Part shown: positions 35,305 to 43,757 of the stretch, one piece after another
Layout of the letters: each line of letters opens with the position of its first letter
Numbering within the stretch: position 1 is the stretch's first letter
Source: Firmicutes bacterium ADurb.Bin080
Lineage (GTDB): Bacteria > Bacillota > Clostridia > Christensenellales > DTU072
Assembly: GCA_002070965.1 (NCBI GenBank)
Contig: MWEH01000084.1
Location: 1 to 52,187, forward strand
Reading direction: 5' to 3'
DNA length: 52,187 nucleotides
Program-made: the position numbers and the translations under genes
The notes under the pieces: generated by a model
The model's database searches: none
What the model was told of the DNA's origin: nothing
Seen by the model: the letters and a program-made list of their open reading frames with translations, nothing else

Positions 35305-36726
35305 TTATAATGTTTCGTACATATTTATGTATTGTTTTGCAGATTTTCTCCAAGAAAAATCTTTCCCCATAGCATTTCTTTTAATCGTTTCAAAGCCTTT
35401 CTTATCATTGTAATACAAGGATACTGCTCTATTCACGGCATCTAGCATATCACAAGCATCAAAAGTTTTAAAAGTAAAACCAACTCCTAACCCAGTAGTA
35501 GGATTATATGGTTCGACGGAATCCCTAAGCCCCCCTGTTTCTCTTACAATCGGAATTGATCCATATCTCATTGCTATCATTTGAGACAATCCACAGGGTT
35601 CAAATTTAGAGGGCATCAGGAACAAGTCTGAAGCAGCGTAAATTTTGCTTGCCATATCTGCTGAGAACGATATCGCCGCATTTAGTTTTGTCGGATATTG
35701 CTTCTCCATTTCTTTAATTGCATTTTCATATTTCCAGTCACCTGTACCTAAAATTACAAGTTGTACATCCAAAGATAAAATCTCATGTATAACTCTTAGA
35801 ACTAGATCGATCCCCTTTTGACCGGTCAATCTTCCAACCATCCCAATCATAGGTTTATCGGCATTTTCTGGGAGGCCAATCATCTTTTGCAAAGCAATTT
35901 TGTTTTTTACTTTATTCGCAGGATCTTTACACGAAAAGTTGGTAAAAAGTGCTCTGTCAGTTTCCGGATTATATAATTCTGTATCAATGCCGTTCAGTAT
36001 TCCGATGATTTTATACTGTCTTTCTCTCAAAATAAATTCCAAACCATAAGAAAAATAAGGGTCTAAAATTTCAGCGGCATAGGATGGAGATACTGTAACT
36101 ACCTTGTTTGACGCCTCAATTCCCCCTTTTAGCATGTTAGCATCTCCTCTATATTCAACCAAAGGCGAATTCTTCTCGGGTATCCCAAAAACGTTATCGA
36201 TAACATATTTGTCCATTCTACCCTGGAATTCGATGTTATGAATAGCCTGAACTGTTTTTATTTTTGAATATACTGTTTCATTTCTGTAAAAACTATCCAA
36301 CATTACTGGAATAAGTGAGGTTTGCCAATCGTTACAATGTATTATATCTGGAGTAAATTTCATCAAAGGAATCAACTCTAAAACAGCTTTTGAGAAAAAA
36401 GCAAATCTTTCCCCGTCATCAAAATGTCCGTATAATCCCTTCCTTTTAAAGTAGTATTCGTTGTCTACAAAAAAGAATGAGACTCCTTTTTGAACATACT
36501 GAAAAAGCCCCGCATATTGCCGACGCCAGCCGAGAGGAACTGTAGTTGCCCCCAAGAAGCGCATATGACTTTTGAAGCTATTTGGAATATCTTCATAATA
36601 TGGCAGAACCACCGATACTTCAATTTTCTCTTCTGCAAGTGCTACTGGCAGTGCCGCTGATACATCCCCAAGTCCGCCAGTCCTAATAAAAGGACCTGCC
36701 TCGGAAGTTGCGTATAAAACCTTCAT
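35305..36726 (-). CDS. glgA: Glycogen synthase (ADP-glucose type)
   Basis: Adds glucose from ADP-glucose to the non-reducing end of glycogen; a cytosolic GT5 enzyme. The 473 residues match bacterial GlgA. The C-terminal nucleotide-binding domain shows VGRLTGQKGIDLV, SKFEPCGLSQM and VRETGGLRD. In the N-terminal ADP-glucose motif the usual KTGGL reads RTGGL (about residues 15-19), a conservative change at a residue known to matter in E. coli GlgA. GGAGG precedes the ATG. It lies 85 bp after glgD and before glgP. Confidence 0.95.
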   Translation of the reverse strand: MKVLYATSEAGPFIRTGGLGDVSAALPVALAEEKIEVSVVLPYYEDIPNSFKSHMRFLGATTVPLGWRRQYAGLFQYVQKGVSFFFVDNEYYFKRKGLYGHFDDGERFAFFSKAVLELIPLMKFTPDIIHCNDWQTSLIPVMLDSFYRNETVYSKIKTVQAIHNIEFQGRMDKYVIDNVFGIPEKNSPLVEYRGDANMLKGGIEASNKVVTVSPSYAAEILDPYFSYGLEFILRERQYKIIGILNGIDTELYNPETDRALFTNFSCKDPANKVKNKIALQKMIGLPENADKPMIGMVGRLTGQKGIDLVLRVIHEILSLDVQLVILGTGDWKYENAIKEMEKQYPTKLNAAISFSADMASKIYAASDLFLMPSKFEPCGLSQMIAMRYGSIPIVRETGGLRDSVEPYNPTTGLGVGFTFKTFDACDMLDAVNRAVSLYYNDKKGFETIKRNAMGKDFSWRKSAKQYINMYETL

Positions 36727-36811
36727 TTTTCCTCCTTTGCATAGTTTTTTTAAAACATGCTTTTAGAATGTTAATTAAACTCTATAGTAAAATACTTTTT
36801 TCAAGAAAATA

Positions 36812-37930
36812 TTATACGGTTTTATTCTTTACAACAACTATTGGATAAGTGCTAAAACCCTTTAATTCTCTATTCTCTTTTACAGATACCTTTTTATCTG
36901 CAATAACATACGAAAGTTGGCTTCCATCCATTATGACGCCATCCTCCATGATAATACAGTTTTTAATAATTGCACCTTCTGCAACCTTAACATTTCGAAA
37001 TAGTATGCTATTTTCAACAATTCCATTTATTGTACAACCATCTGCAATTAGTGAATTCTTTACTAGAGCTTTATCTCCATACATTGTTGGGACACTATCC
37101 TTAACCTTGGTAAAAATCTTTCTTGCCCCACCAAAAAGCTGTTCCCTTATTGAGATATCTAGTAGTCTCATGCTTTCAGCGTAATAAGTTTTCACATCAT
37201 CGATAATGGCGGCATAATCCATAATCTCATACGCATTGAGTTTTCCCTCCGGAACTAACTTAAAAAGAATATCCGTTTCAAAGTCAACCAAACCTCTCGC
37301 ATAGGCTTGGTCTATCCATTTCATAATTATTTCCTTGGCAACAACATATATGCTTAAGGAAACCATCTTATAGTCAGAAGAGGGAACCTCAACCGAATAC
37401 ATATCTGTAACAGTCCCTTTTTCGTTTTTTGCAACTATTACCCTTTTGCTCGAGTTAACACATTGCGCCTCATGACATAATATCGTGAGATCTGCCCCAG
37501 ATGAAATATGATTTTCAAGTACTTTACCGTAATCAATATTCGCTGCGACATTTCCATTACTTATAATTACATAATCCTCCGGAGCTTTTTCTATGAAGTC
37601 TAATATGGTGTATAAAGCTTCAATTTTTCCCTTGTAAACCTCCTTGGAAGTATTTAATACAAAAGGTGGAAATACGGCAATACCACTGTTTTTTCTGTTT
37701 AGATCCCAATCGCGTCCCATTCTTATATGGTCCATCAAGGAAGAATAATTATTCCTGGTAATGATTCCTATCCTAGTAACACCCGAGTTTACAAAACTCG
37801 ATAACGAAAAATCTATTAGTCGATACCTTCCACCGAAAGGCATAGATGTGGTAGTTCTATGAATTGTCAAATCATTGAATTTGTTTTCGTTTCCACTTGC
37901 AAACAAAACTGCCATCATTTTATTGTTCAT
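36812..37930 (-). CDS. glgD: GlgD subunit of glucose-1-phosphate adenylyltransferase
   Basis: Partner of GlgC in the ADP-glucose pyrophosphorylase of Firmicutes, thought to be weakly active or regulatory. The 372 residues align in layout with GlgC, including MPFGGRYRLIDFSLSSFVNSG, GRDWDLNR and the C-terminal left-handed beta-helix with hexapeptide-type repeats (about 270-350). The catalytic nucleotide loop GGxGTRL is replaced by SGNENKF, as typical for GlgD. AGGAGG precedes the ATG. It lies 11 bp after glgC. Confidence 0.94.
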   Translation of the reverse strand: MNNKMMAVLFASGNENKFNDLTIHRTTTSMPFGGRYRLIDFSLSSFVNSGVTRIGIITRNNYSSLMDHIRMGRDWDLNRKNSGIAVFPPFVLNTSKEVYKGKIEALYTILDFIEKAPEDYVIISNGNVAANIDYGKVLENHISSGADLTILCHEAQCVNSSKRVIVAKNEKGTVTDMYSVEVPSSDYKMVSLSIYVVAKEIIMKWIDQAYARGLVDFETDILFKLVPEGKLNAYEIMDYAAIIDDVKTYYAESMRLLDISIREQLFGGARKIFTKVKDSVPTMYGDKALVKNSLIADGCTINGIVENSILFRNVKVAEGAIIKNCIIMEDGVIMDGSQLSYVIADKKVSVKENRELKGFSTYPIVVVKNKTV

Positions 37931-37941
37931 TTTCTATCCTC

Positions 37942-39135
37942 CTATTTTCCAACCATTTCGCCGGCGGCAACAATTGTTCCTTTTGATACCTGTGTTCTTG
38001 GACCAACAACGGCAATTTTCCATTCTCCTGCAGTTGCGGAGAGTTGATGCTCCCCAATCTTACAGTTTTCCAAAATCTCTGCTCCCCACCCAATAATCGA
38101 ATGTCTTACCTCTGTACCTGCCCTGATAATGCTATTTGGCATTATAACGCTGTCAAATATTTTGGCACCTTTTTCTATTACGACTCCGGTGGATATAACA
38201 GAATTGTATATCTCCCCATTAATCTCTCCCCCTTCTGAAACAACTGAGTTGAAAAGATGGGAATCAGGTCCGGCATAGTGTGGAGGTTCTGCCGCATTTC
38301 TAGCATAAATAATCCAACTCCTATCGTATAAATTTAATCCACTCTCAGGCTTAAGTAAGTCCATATTAGCTTCCCAAAGGGAAGAAATTGTCCCAACATC
38401 CTTCCAATAGCCACTAAAATCATACGTGTACATTTTTTGCCCATCATTTAACATATTTGGTATGATATTTTTACCAAAATCGTTAAAACTTGTTTTATCT
38501 TCTTCATCTTTAATCAAGTATTCCTTGAGTTTTGCCCAAGTGAAAATATATATTCCCATACTGGCTTTGGTAGATTTAGGCTTTTTAGGTTTTTCCTCAA
38601 ATTCCGTTATCCTTCCGTCTTTATCTGCATTCATAATTCCAAAACGAGAAGCTTCTTCCAAGGGAACATTTAACACGGCTATAGTACAATCAGCACCCTT
38701 TGATATATGTTCTTTTAGCATCTTACTATAATTCATTTTGTAAATATGGTCACCAGATAAAATAAGGACATATTGAGGAGAATATCTATCTAAAAAGTTA
38801 ATATTTTGATAAATTGCATTTGCCGTCCCTTTGTACCATTCTCCCGATTTAGCTGTTTGATAAGGTGGTAAGACAAAAGCACCACCTTCTAAACGGTCAA
38901 AATCCCAAGGTTGACCATTTCCAATATATTGATTTAATTCAAAGGGTTGATACTGTGTAAGTACTCCGATTGTATCAATATCCGAATTTATCGTATTGGA
39001 TAAAGTAAAATCAATGATCCTATACTTCCCTCCAAAAGGAACTGCTGGTTTTGCTACCTCTTTTGTAAGCACTCCCAACCTTGTACCCTGTCCGCCAGCT
39101 AATAACATGGCCACGCATTGTTTGTTACCAGGCAT
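37942..39135 (-). CDS. glgC: Glucose-1-phosphate adenylyltransferase
   Basis: Makes ADP-glucose from ATP and glucose 1-phosphate, the committed step of glycogen synthesis. The 397 residues are full length. Visible are the nucleotide-binding [71 protein letters not shown] and a C-terminal beta-helix. Its ATG lies two bases past the glgB stop; the ribosome site GGAGGG is inside the last glgB codons, so the two are translationally coupled. glgD follows. Confidence 0.97.
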   Translation of the reverse strand: MPGNKQCVAMLLAGGQGTRLGVLTKEVAKPAVPFGGKYRIIDFTLSNTINSDIDTIGVLTQYQPFELNQYIGNGQPWDFDRLEGGAFVLPPYQTAKSGEWYKGTANAIYQNINFLDRYSPQYVLILSGDHIYKMNYSKMLKEHISKGADCTIAVLNVPLEEASRFGIMNADKDGRITEFEEKPKKPKSTKASMGIYIFTWAKLKEYLIKDEEDKTSFNDFGKNIIPNMLNDGQKMYTYDFSGYWKDVGTISSLWEANMDLLKPESGLNLYDRSWIIYARNAAEPPHYAGPDSHLFNSVVSEGGEINGEIYNSVISTGVVIEKGAKIFDSVIMPNSIIRAGTEVRHSIIGWGAEILENCKIGEHQLSATAGEWKIAVVGPRTQVSKGTIVAAGEMVGK

Positions 39136-39137
39136 AA

Positions 39138-41045
39138 TTACCCTCCTATTTTTATATTATTTTTACTTATTATTTTTTTTAAATAAATTGCAGAATTTCC
39201 CTCAATATCTATTGATAAGCTCTGCTGGAACCCATGCATAGGAATAGCTTTAGTACTATATTCTTTCTGTACCCTTGATTTTCCGCCGTAATCTAGATCA
39301 TTAGAGTTAATAATTACCTCATAATTCCCAGAATCGGGAACTCCAAAGGAATAATTTTCCCTTTTAACATCAGAAAAATGAACTAGTACAATTATTTTCT
39401 CTTTTTGTTTTGACTCTCTATAAAAAACAAAGACATTCTGAATATTATCATCCACAACAATCCATTTAAAGCCCTCATAAGAGGAATCCTGTTCATACAA
39501 AGCTGCGTTTTTTGAATAGGCCATATTCAAATCCCTTACAAACGCTTTTACACCCCTATGTGTTTCATAATCGAGCAAAAACCAATCAATAGGTCTAGTA
39601 AAATCCCATTCAATAAACTGAGCTATTTCATTTCCCATAAAGTTTAATTTTTTCCCTGGATAAGCTATTTGATATGCATATAGCACTTTGAGAGCAGAAA
39701 ATTTATCTTCATAGGATCCGGGAACTTTTCCAATCATGGAACACTTTCCATGAACTACTTCATCATGGGAAAAAGGCAGAATGTAGTTTTCGCTAAAAGC
39801 ATAAGATATCCCAAAAGTAATCTTGTTATGAGAACCTTTTCTAAAAAACGGATCAATAGAAATGTATTCAAGCAGATCATTCATCCAACCCATATCCCAC
39901 TTAAAATTGAACCCTAGGCCCCCTATAGAGGGAGGTAATGTAACCATCGGAAAGGCAGTACTTTCTTCGGCGATAGTGATGGTTCCAGGGTACTTTGTCA
40001 GAAGAGTGTTATTCATAGATCTCAAGAAAGATACAGCATCAAAGTTATATCTACTTCCATCAGGATTAGGAATCCATTCGCCTTCCTTTCTGTCATAATC
40101 TAAATAAAGCATGCTAGCAACAGCATCCATCCTTATTCCATCTATATGGTAATATTCCATCCAAAAACAAGCCGCTGAAATCAAAAAAGACCGTACAGTA
40201 CCCCTACTATAGTCGAAAACTGCAGTTCCCCAACCCTTGTGCTCAGCCTTATATGGATCACTGTATTCAAATAAAGATGTACCATCGAAACGGTATAAGC
40301 CGAACTCATCCTTGGGAAAATGCGAAAATACCAAATCCAATATTACAAAAATACCTTCACTGTGGCATTTATCTACAAAATACATAAAATCGTGAGGAGT
40401 ACCAAACCTTGAAGTCGGGGCGAAAAACCCTGTGCATTGATAACCCCAACTCATTTCCAACGGATGTTCCGTAACCGGTAAAATTTCAATATGAGTGTAT
40501 CCCATTTCTTTTACATATGGAATCAAACTATCCGCAAGGTCTCGATAAGAATAATAGTTCCCATCTGAATGCCTCTTCCATGATCCCAAATGAATTTCAT
40601 AAATGTTTATTGGGGACGAATATGGGTTGTATATCTTTCTTTCCTCTAAAAATTTTGAATCGGTCCATTTGTACCCGTTTATGTCATAAATCTTACTAGC
40701 ATTTCCCGGAGGTGTTTCGGAATGCACAGCAAAAGGGTCTGCCTTATTTACAATTCTTCCATCAGTGAACTCAACACTGAATTTGTAGTTATCATATCTT
40801 TTTAGCCCAGATATAAAGCATTCCCAAATACCCGAGCCAATTAAATTCATTATATTTACTCTACGATCCCATCCATTAAAATCACCTACTAGAGATATGC
40901 TTTTTGCATTAGGAGCATAACATCTAAATCGCCAAGCTTTTACACCCTTTTCGATTACATAACTGGGTTTAAATAATTTATAAAGTTCGCAGTTAGTCCC
41001 TTCTTTAAAAAGGTATATCGGATAATCGATTGATCTAGCAGACAT
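39138..41045 (-). CDS. glgB: 1,4-alpha-glucan branching enzyme
   Basis: Forms alpha-1,6 branches in glycogen; a cytosolic GH13 enzyme. The 635 residues hold a CBM48 N-terminal domain (about 35-130, with [10 protein letters not shown]), then the barrel with the EIHLGSWKR motif, [11 protein letters not shown] (nucleophile), IAEESTAFP (acid/base) and [10 protein letters not shown]. The ATG at 41045 is chosen because GAGGAA lies directly upstream; an in-frame upstream codon 18 bases earlier lacks a site. It lies 34 bp after ispE and abuts glgC. Confidence 0.96.
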   Translation of the reverse strand: MSARSIDYPIYLFKEGTNCELYKLFKPSYVIEKGVKAWRFRCYAPNAKSISLVGDFNGWDRRVNIMNLIGSGIWECFISGLKRYDNYKFSVEFTDGRIVNKADPFAVHSETPPGNASKIYDINGYKWTDSKFLEERKIYNPYSSPINIYEIHLGSWKRHSDGNYYSYRDLADSLIPYVKEMGYTHIEILPVTEHPLEMSWGYQCTGFFAPTSRFGTPHDFMYFVDKCHSEGIFVILDLVFSHFPKDEFGLYRFDGTSLFEYSDPYKAEHKGWGTAVFDYSRGTVRSFLISAACFWMEYYHIDGIRMDAVASMLYLDYDRKEGEWIPNPDGSRYNFDAVSFLRSMNNTLLTKYPGTITIAEESTAFPMVTLPPSIGGLGFNFKWDMGWMNDLLEYISIDPFFRKGSHNKITFGISYAFSENYILPFSHDEVVHGKCSMIGKVPGSYEDKFSALKVLYAYQIAYPGKKLNFMGNEIAQFIEWDFTRPIDWFLLDYETHRGVKAFVRDLNMAYSKNAALYEQDSSYEGFKWIVVDDNIQNVFVFYRESKQKEKIIVLVHFSDVKRENYSFGVPDSGNYEVIINSNDLDYGGKSRVQKEYSTKAIPMHGFQQSLSIDIEGNSAIYLKKIISKNNIKIGG

Positions 41046-41079
41046 TTTTCCTCGCAATAACAATAAAAATTTTTTATAC

Positions 41080-41931
41080 TCAGCTCTTCATTTTGCTTAT
41101 TTTTAAACCAGAAGAAATTTTGAATCTGTAGTGTAATAAACCCTTGTTACGAGCTTCATTTTCTACAAGAACAGAAATCCCTTGAAACGCTGTACTATCC
41201 GGAGTGAAACCTAAAAAAGCACTTCCACTCCCTGTCATTACAACCCTTCCATATCCCGAGCGCTCCAAAATCTCCTTAAGAGCATTCGCTTTTGGACAAA
41301 TATCCAATGCAGCCCTTTCCAAAGAATTAAAAGGAATAAGAAATTTCAAAAAGGAATCAATGCTTCCTGCCTCCCCTCCAATTTCATCATATCTTTTAAA
41401 AACTCTTCCGGTATGGAGCACAATACTTCTATCTACAAGCAGACTAACATATAAATCACTAGAAAGCGTTATGGGAGTAATCTTCTCTCCCCTTCCTTGC
41501 ATTCTAGTGTTCCCACCATAGTACATACAGGGGATATCGCTCCCCACGTTTATTAATATAGAATTAGGTATCTCACCAAGGTTAAATAATGACTTTAAAC
41601 CCCTCGCAATTCCTGCTGCATCAGCAGACGAACCTCCCAATCCAGCACCGACTGGAATATGCTTTTCTATTACAATATCTACACCAGGTAAGCCATAAAT
41701 CTCATCGATAAGTCTAACCATCCTCATTGAAACATCATCAGTAAACGATTCCCCGCTTACATAACTCAAATTTTTTTCTGAATCATTTCTTTCGGTTATA
41801 ATGATTCTGTCGTATATTGGTATATTCGCAACAATGCTATCAAGGTTATGAAATCCAATGTCATCTTTATCCTCTACATTTAGACACAAATTTACTTTTG
41901 CTGAAGATAATATCTCTATATCTTTTAACAT
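41080..41931 (-). CDS. ispE: 4-diphosphocytidyl-2-C-methyl-D-erythritol kinase
   Basis: ATP-dependent kinase of the MEP isoprenoid pathway; a cytosolic GHMP kinase. The 283 residues fit. The catalytic Lys lies in the N-terminal SSAKVNLCLNV, the ATP loop is VPVGAGLGGSSADAAG (about 90-105), and the C-terminal glycine motif is MTGSGSAFLG. The usual DGYHEL reads IGFHNL, so the sequence is somewhat divergent. AGGAAGGGG precedes the ATG. It is the first gene of the glycogen block, only 34 bp before glgB; this pairing is unusual, since ispE normally sits with ksgA- or purR-type genes. Confidence 0.93.
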   Translation of the reverse strand: MLKDIEILSSAKVNLCLNVEDKDDIGFHNLDSIVANIPIYDRIIITERNDSEKNLSYVSGESFTDDVSMRMVRLIDEIYGLPGVDIVIEKHIPVGAGLGGSSADAAGIARGLKSLFNLGEIPNSILINVGSDIPCMYYGGNTRMQGRGEKITPITLSSDLYVSLLVDRSIVLHTGRVFKRYDEIGGEAGSIDSFLKFLIPFNSLERAALDICPKANALKEILERSGYGRVVMTGSGSAFLGFTPDSTAFQGISVLVENEARNKGLLHYRFKISSGLKISKMKS

Positions 41932-41973
41932 TTATCCCCTTCCTAATCTTTTCCCCAAAAAAATCATTTTTTC

Positions 41974-42002
41974 ATTATACTAATCTTTATTATTATAAAA
42001 CA
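41974..42002 (-). promoter_or_regulatory. Promoter region for ispE-glg block
   Basis: On the minus strand TATAAT (41974-41979) has a poor -35 (TGTTTT at 41997-42002) 17 bp away. It lies about 42 bp before the ispE ATG. The weak -35 may mean activation by a regulator. Confidence 0.45.
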
Positions 42003-42308
42003 CGCGCGAAAGAAAATCAATATGGCAGAAAACCAATAATATATCCCGTAAAATATTCTTGCCCGGTATTTTACGTATCTATGGATACATATTTTACCAA
42101 AAGTAACTTCAAAAATGATTCCCTGTTTTTAAACGTATGAATAAAAAATTTAGCCCTTATAAAATACTTTAGGTTTAGCGTAACAGCTTACACAAAAAGC
42201 TCTCCATAAATAACATGGGATCGTAGATATCAGCGACTGAACCAATCGCATAAGGAATAAATCAAAATGTCACCGGACTATCAGGCAATTATTTGTCTAA
42301 CGTCAAAT

Positions 42309-42334
42309 AGCCCAGGTACCCTGAACCCTGGGCT
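42309..42334 (-). terminator. Probable terminator of the LURP-one-related gene
   Basis: Perfect 8-bp arms AGCCCAGG (42309-42316) and CCTGGGCT (42327-42334), GC-rich against its surroundings, 22 bp past the stop at 42356. On the minus strand it is followed by ATTTG, a poor T-run, so termination is likely but not certain. The rest of 41932-42308 holds only the ispE promoter. Confidence 0.5.
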
Positions 42335-42355
42335 GAAGTGATTAAAGAGCAACAA

Positions 42356-42856
42356 TCATCTCGACTTATTACTATGATAAAGAGCGTCAATAATTATGCA
42401 GAGGGTCATTATGAAACTTTCTTTCCCAGAATATATGTCTACACTATAGGCATCTCGGACATTGAATATCCTTTTGCTAATCTGAGCGCAAACAACGCCA
42501 CCATCATCTTCGCCCGAATAAACAGTGAAATCCCATGCGACTACACCGCCACGGATGAAAAAGGAACCGTATCTTTCCGATTCAACTCTTATTTTCTTTA
42601 CAAATGCGCTCAGTTTAACTTCTAGTGTTGCTATTTTTTCTTCTTGAGCATCATATATGTCAAATTTTGGGAGAAAGGTAAACAACTTTCTCTTTGCAGT
42701 AAATAACGGAGCACCAGAGGGAGTCTCAAGCCAAAATGTCTTCCTTATCTTCAACAAGCTACCATGGCATAGAAATCTTGGATTCCCTTCAGCATCTTTA
42801 ATCATGAATTTATCTCTGATTGCGAATAAGTTTTGTTTAATAATATATTGGCCCAT
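42356..42856 (-). CDS. LURP-one-related (LOR/YxjI-like) protein
   Basis: Small cytosolic protein of the LURP-one-related family, a tubby-like beta-barrel fold whose bacterial role is unknown. The 166 residues show the family's rhythm of strands: YIIKQNLFAIRDKFMIKDAEGN, LLKIRKTFWLETPSG, LFTFLPKFDIYD, and VYSGEDDGGVVCAQISKR, ending in a hydrophobic helix MTLCIIIDALYH. I prefer the ATG at 42856, with AAGGAG upstream, over one 21 bases earlier. It has its own promoter and a likely terminator, so it is transcribed alone. Confidence 0.75.
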   Translation of the reverse strand: MGQYIIKQNLFAIRDKFMIKDAEGNPRFLCHGSLLKIRKTFWLETPSGAPLFTAKRKLFTFLPKFDIYDAQEEKIATLEVKLSAFVKKIRVESERYGSFFIRGGVVAWDFTVYSGEDDGGVVCAQISKRIFNVRDAYSVDIYSGKESFIMTLCIIIDALYHSNKSR

Positions 42857-42884
42857 TCTTGAATATCTCCTTCGCATTTTTTTT

Positions 42885-42913
42885 ATTATAACATTTGGTT
42901 ATATTTTCCACAA
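42885..42913 (-). promoter_or_regulatory. Promoter for the LURP-one-related gene
   Basis: On the minus strand TTGTGG (42908-42913), 17 bp, then TATAAT (42885-42890), about 28 bp before the preferred ATG at 42856. Confidence 0.6.
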
Positions 42914-43006
42914 GAACAGATAAAGAACTTCGATGAGATTTTTACTCTGCGTTGCTATAGATACATATCATTAGGTATTTGCTTGACAACGTTGGTCATG
43001 GAGGGA

Positions 43007-43035
43007 TTGATTTTTCTCTTTTCTCGTGTTAAAAT
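43007..43035 (+). promoter_or_regulatory. Promoter abutting the CYTH gene start
   Basis: TTGATT (43007-43012), 17 bp, then TAAAAT (43030-43035). The -10 ends six bases before the ATG at 43042, so transcription would begin at or next to the start codon. A separate TTGACA at 42983-42988 lacks a good -10 at proper spacing. Confidence 0.5.
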
Positions 43036-43041
43036 ACAACT

Positions 43042-43548
43042 ATGAATATTATGAATCAGCGTGGCGTTGAAATAGAACGTAAATTTTTAATAAAGCTCCC
43101 AAATATTGAGTTATTGGAAAAGCTCGGTACTAGAACCGAAATTGAGCAAACTTATTTGGAAGGGGAAAATAGTTCCAGAAGAATCCGAAAGGCAACGGAG
43201 AGGGGCATTCCTACTTATTATTATTGTGAGAAAAAAGATATAAATGCAAGGAGACGAACGGAAGAAGAATACTTGATATCAGAAGAAACATATGCCAAGC
43301 TTTTGACTGAGGCCAAGACAGGTACCTTAAAGAAAGTACGTTACAGAGTCCCTTATCTTCAGCTTTCTTTCGAAATAGATGTATATCCTTTTTGGAAGGA
43401 TAAAGCAATAATGGAAGTTGAGCTCTCTTTCGAGGATGAAGATATACAGTTCCCACCCTTTATCGATACTATTGGAGAGGTTACAAATGATTTCGGATAT
43501 CGTAATGTATCTCTCGCGCAATTGTATGTCCCACTAAACAAAGAATAG
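43042..43548 (+). CDS. CYTH-domain protein
   Basis: Member of the CYTH/triphosphate tunnel metalloenzyme superfamily, which acts on triphosphates such as thiamine triphosphate or inorganic tripolyphosphate; the substrate here is unknown. The 168 residues begin with the signature EIERKFLI (ExExK), followed by the basic strand pattern SSRRIRKA and later FEIDVYPFWKDKAIMEVEL, which supplies acidic metal ligands. There is no ribosome site before the first ATG or the second (nine bases later), and the promoter is only a few bases away, so a leaderless transcript is likely. A clear terminator follows. Confidence 0.85.
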   Translation: MNIMNQRGVEIERKFLIKLPNIELLEKLGTRTEIEQTYLEGENSSRRIRKATERGIPTYYYCEKKDINARRRTEEEYLISEETYAKLLTEAKTGTLKKVRYRVPYLQLSFEIDVYPFWKDKAIMEVELSFEDEDIQFPPFIDTIGEVTNDFGYRNVSLAQLYVPLNKE

Positions 43549-43591
43549 TCTTTCATTTTCTTTCTTTATTAACTAACATCCATTTTTCAAT

Positions 43592-43620
43592 ACCGAGTCA
43601 ATACTCGGTTTATTTTTTTA
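43592..43620 (+). terminator. Rho-independent terminator of the CYTH gene
   Basis: Perfect 6-bp arms ACCGAG (43592-43597) and CTCGGT (43604-43609) with a 6-base loop, followed by a T-rich run to 43620. Confidence 0.8.
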
Positions 43621-43657
43621 TTTTTTTCATCACTGCAATGTCTTTTTACTCATTTAA

Positions 43658-43686
43658 TTGACTACTATATGCGTGTGTGATAATAT
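43658..43686 (+). promoter_or_regulatory. Promoter for aspS-gatCAB-glnN
   Basis: TTGACT (43658-43663), 17 bp, then TAATAT (43681-43686). The leader to the aspS ATG is about 65 bases, too short for a T-box, and no T-box sequence is seen. Confidence 0.6.
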
Positions 43687-43757
43687 CTTTAAAACTTATT
43701 AATGCGCGTATGCGTATATATTGCAAAAATTGCGTTATTTTTAACTCGAGGTGTGAC

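Noticed and set aside
43561-43757. T-box or other aminoacyl-tRNA-type riboswitch upstream of aspS
   Set aside because: The hairpin there lies before the aspS promoter and ends the CYTH transcript. The aspS leader is only about 65 bases and lacks the T-box sequence.
43677-43757. N-terminal extension of AspRS by 27 residues
   Set aside because: It overlaps the -10 of the promoter, and the ATG at 43758 has a proper ribosome site and gives the normal AspRS N terminus.
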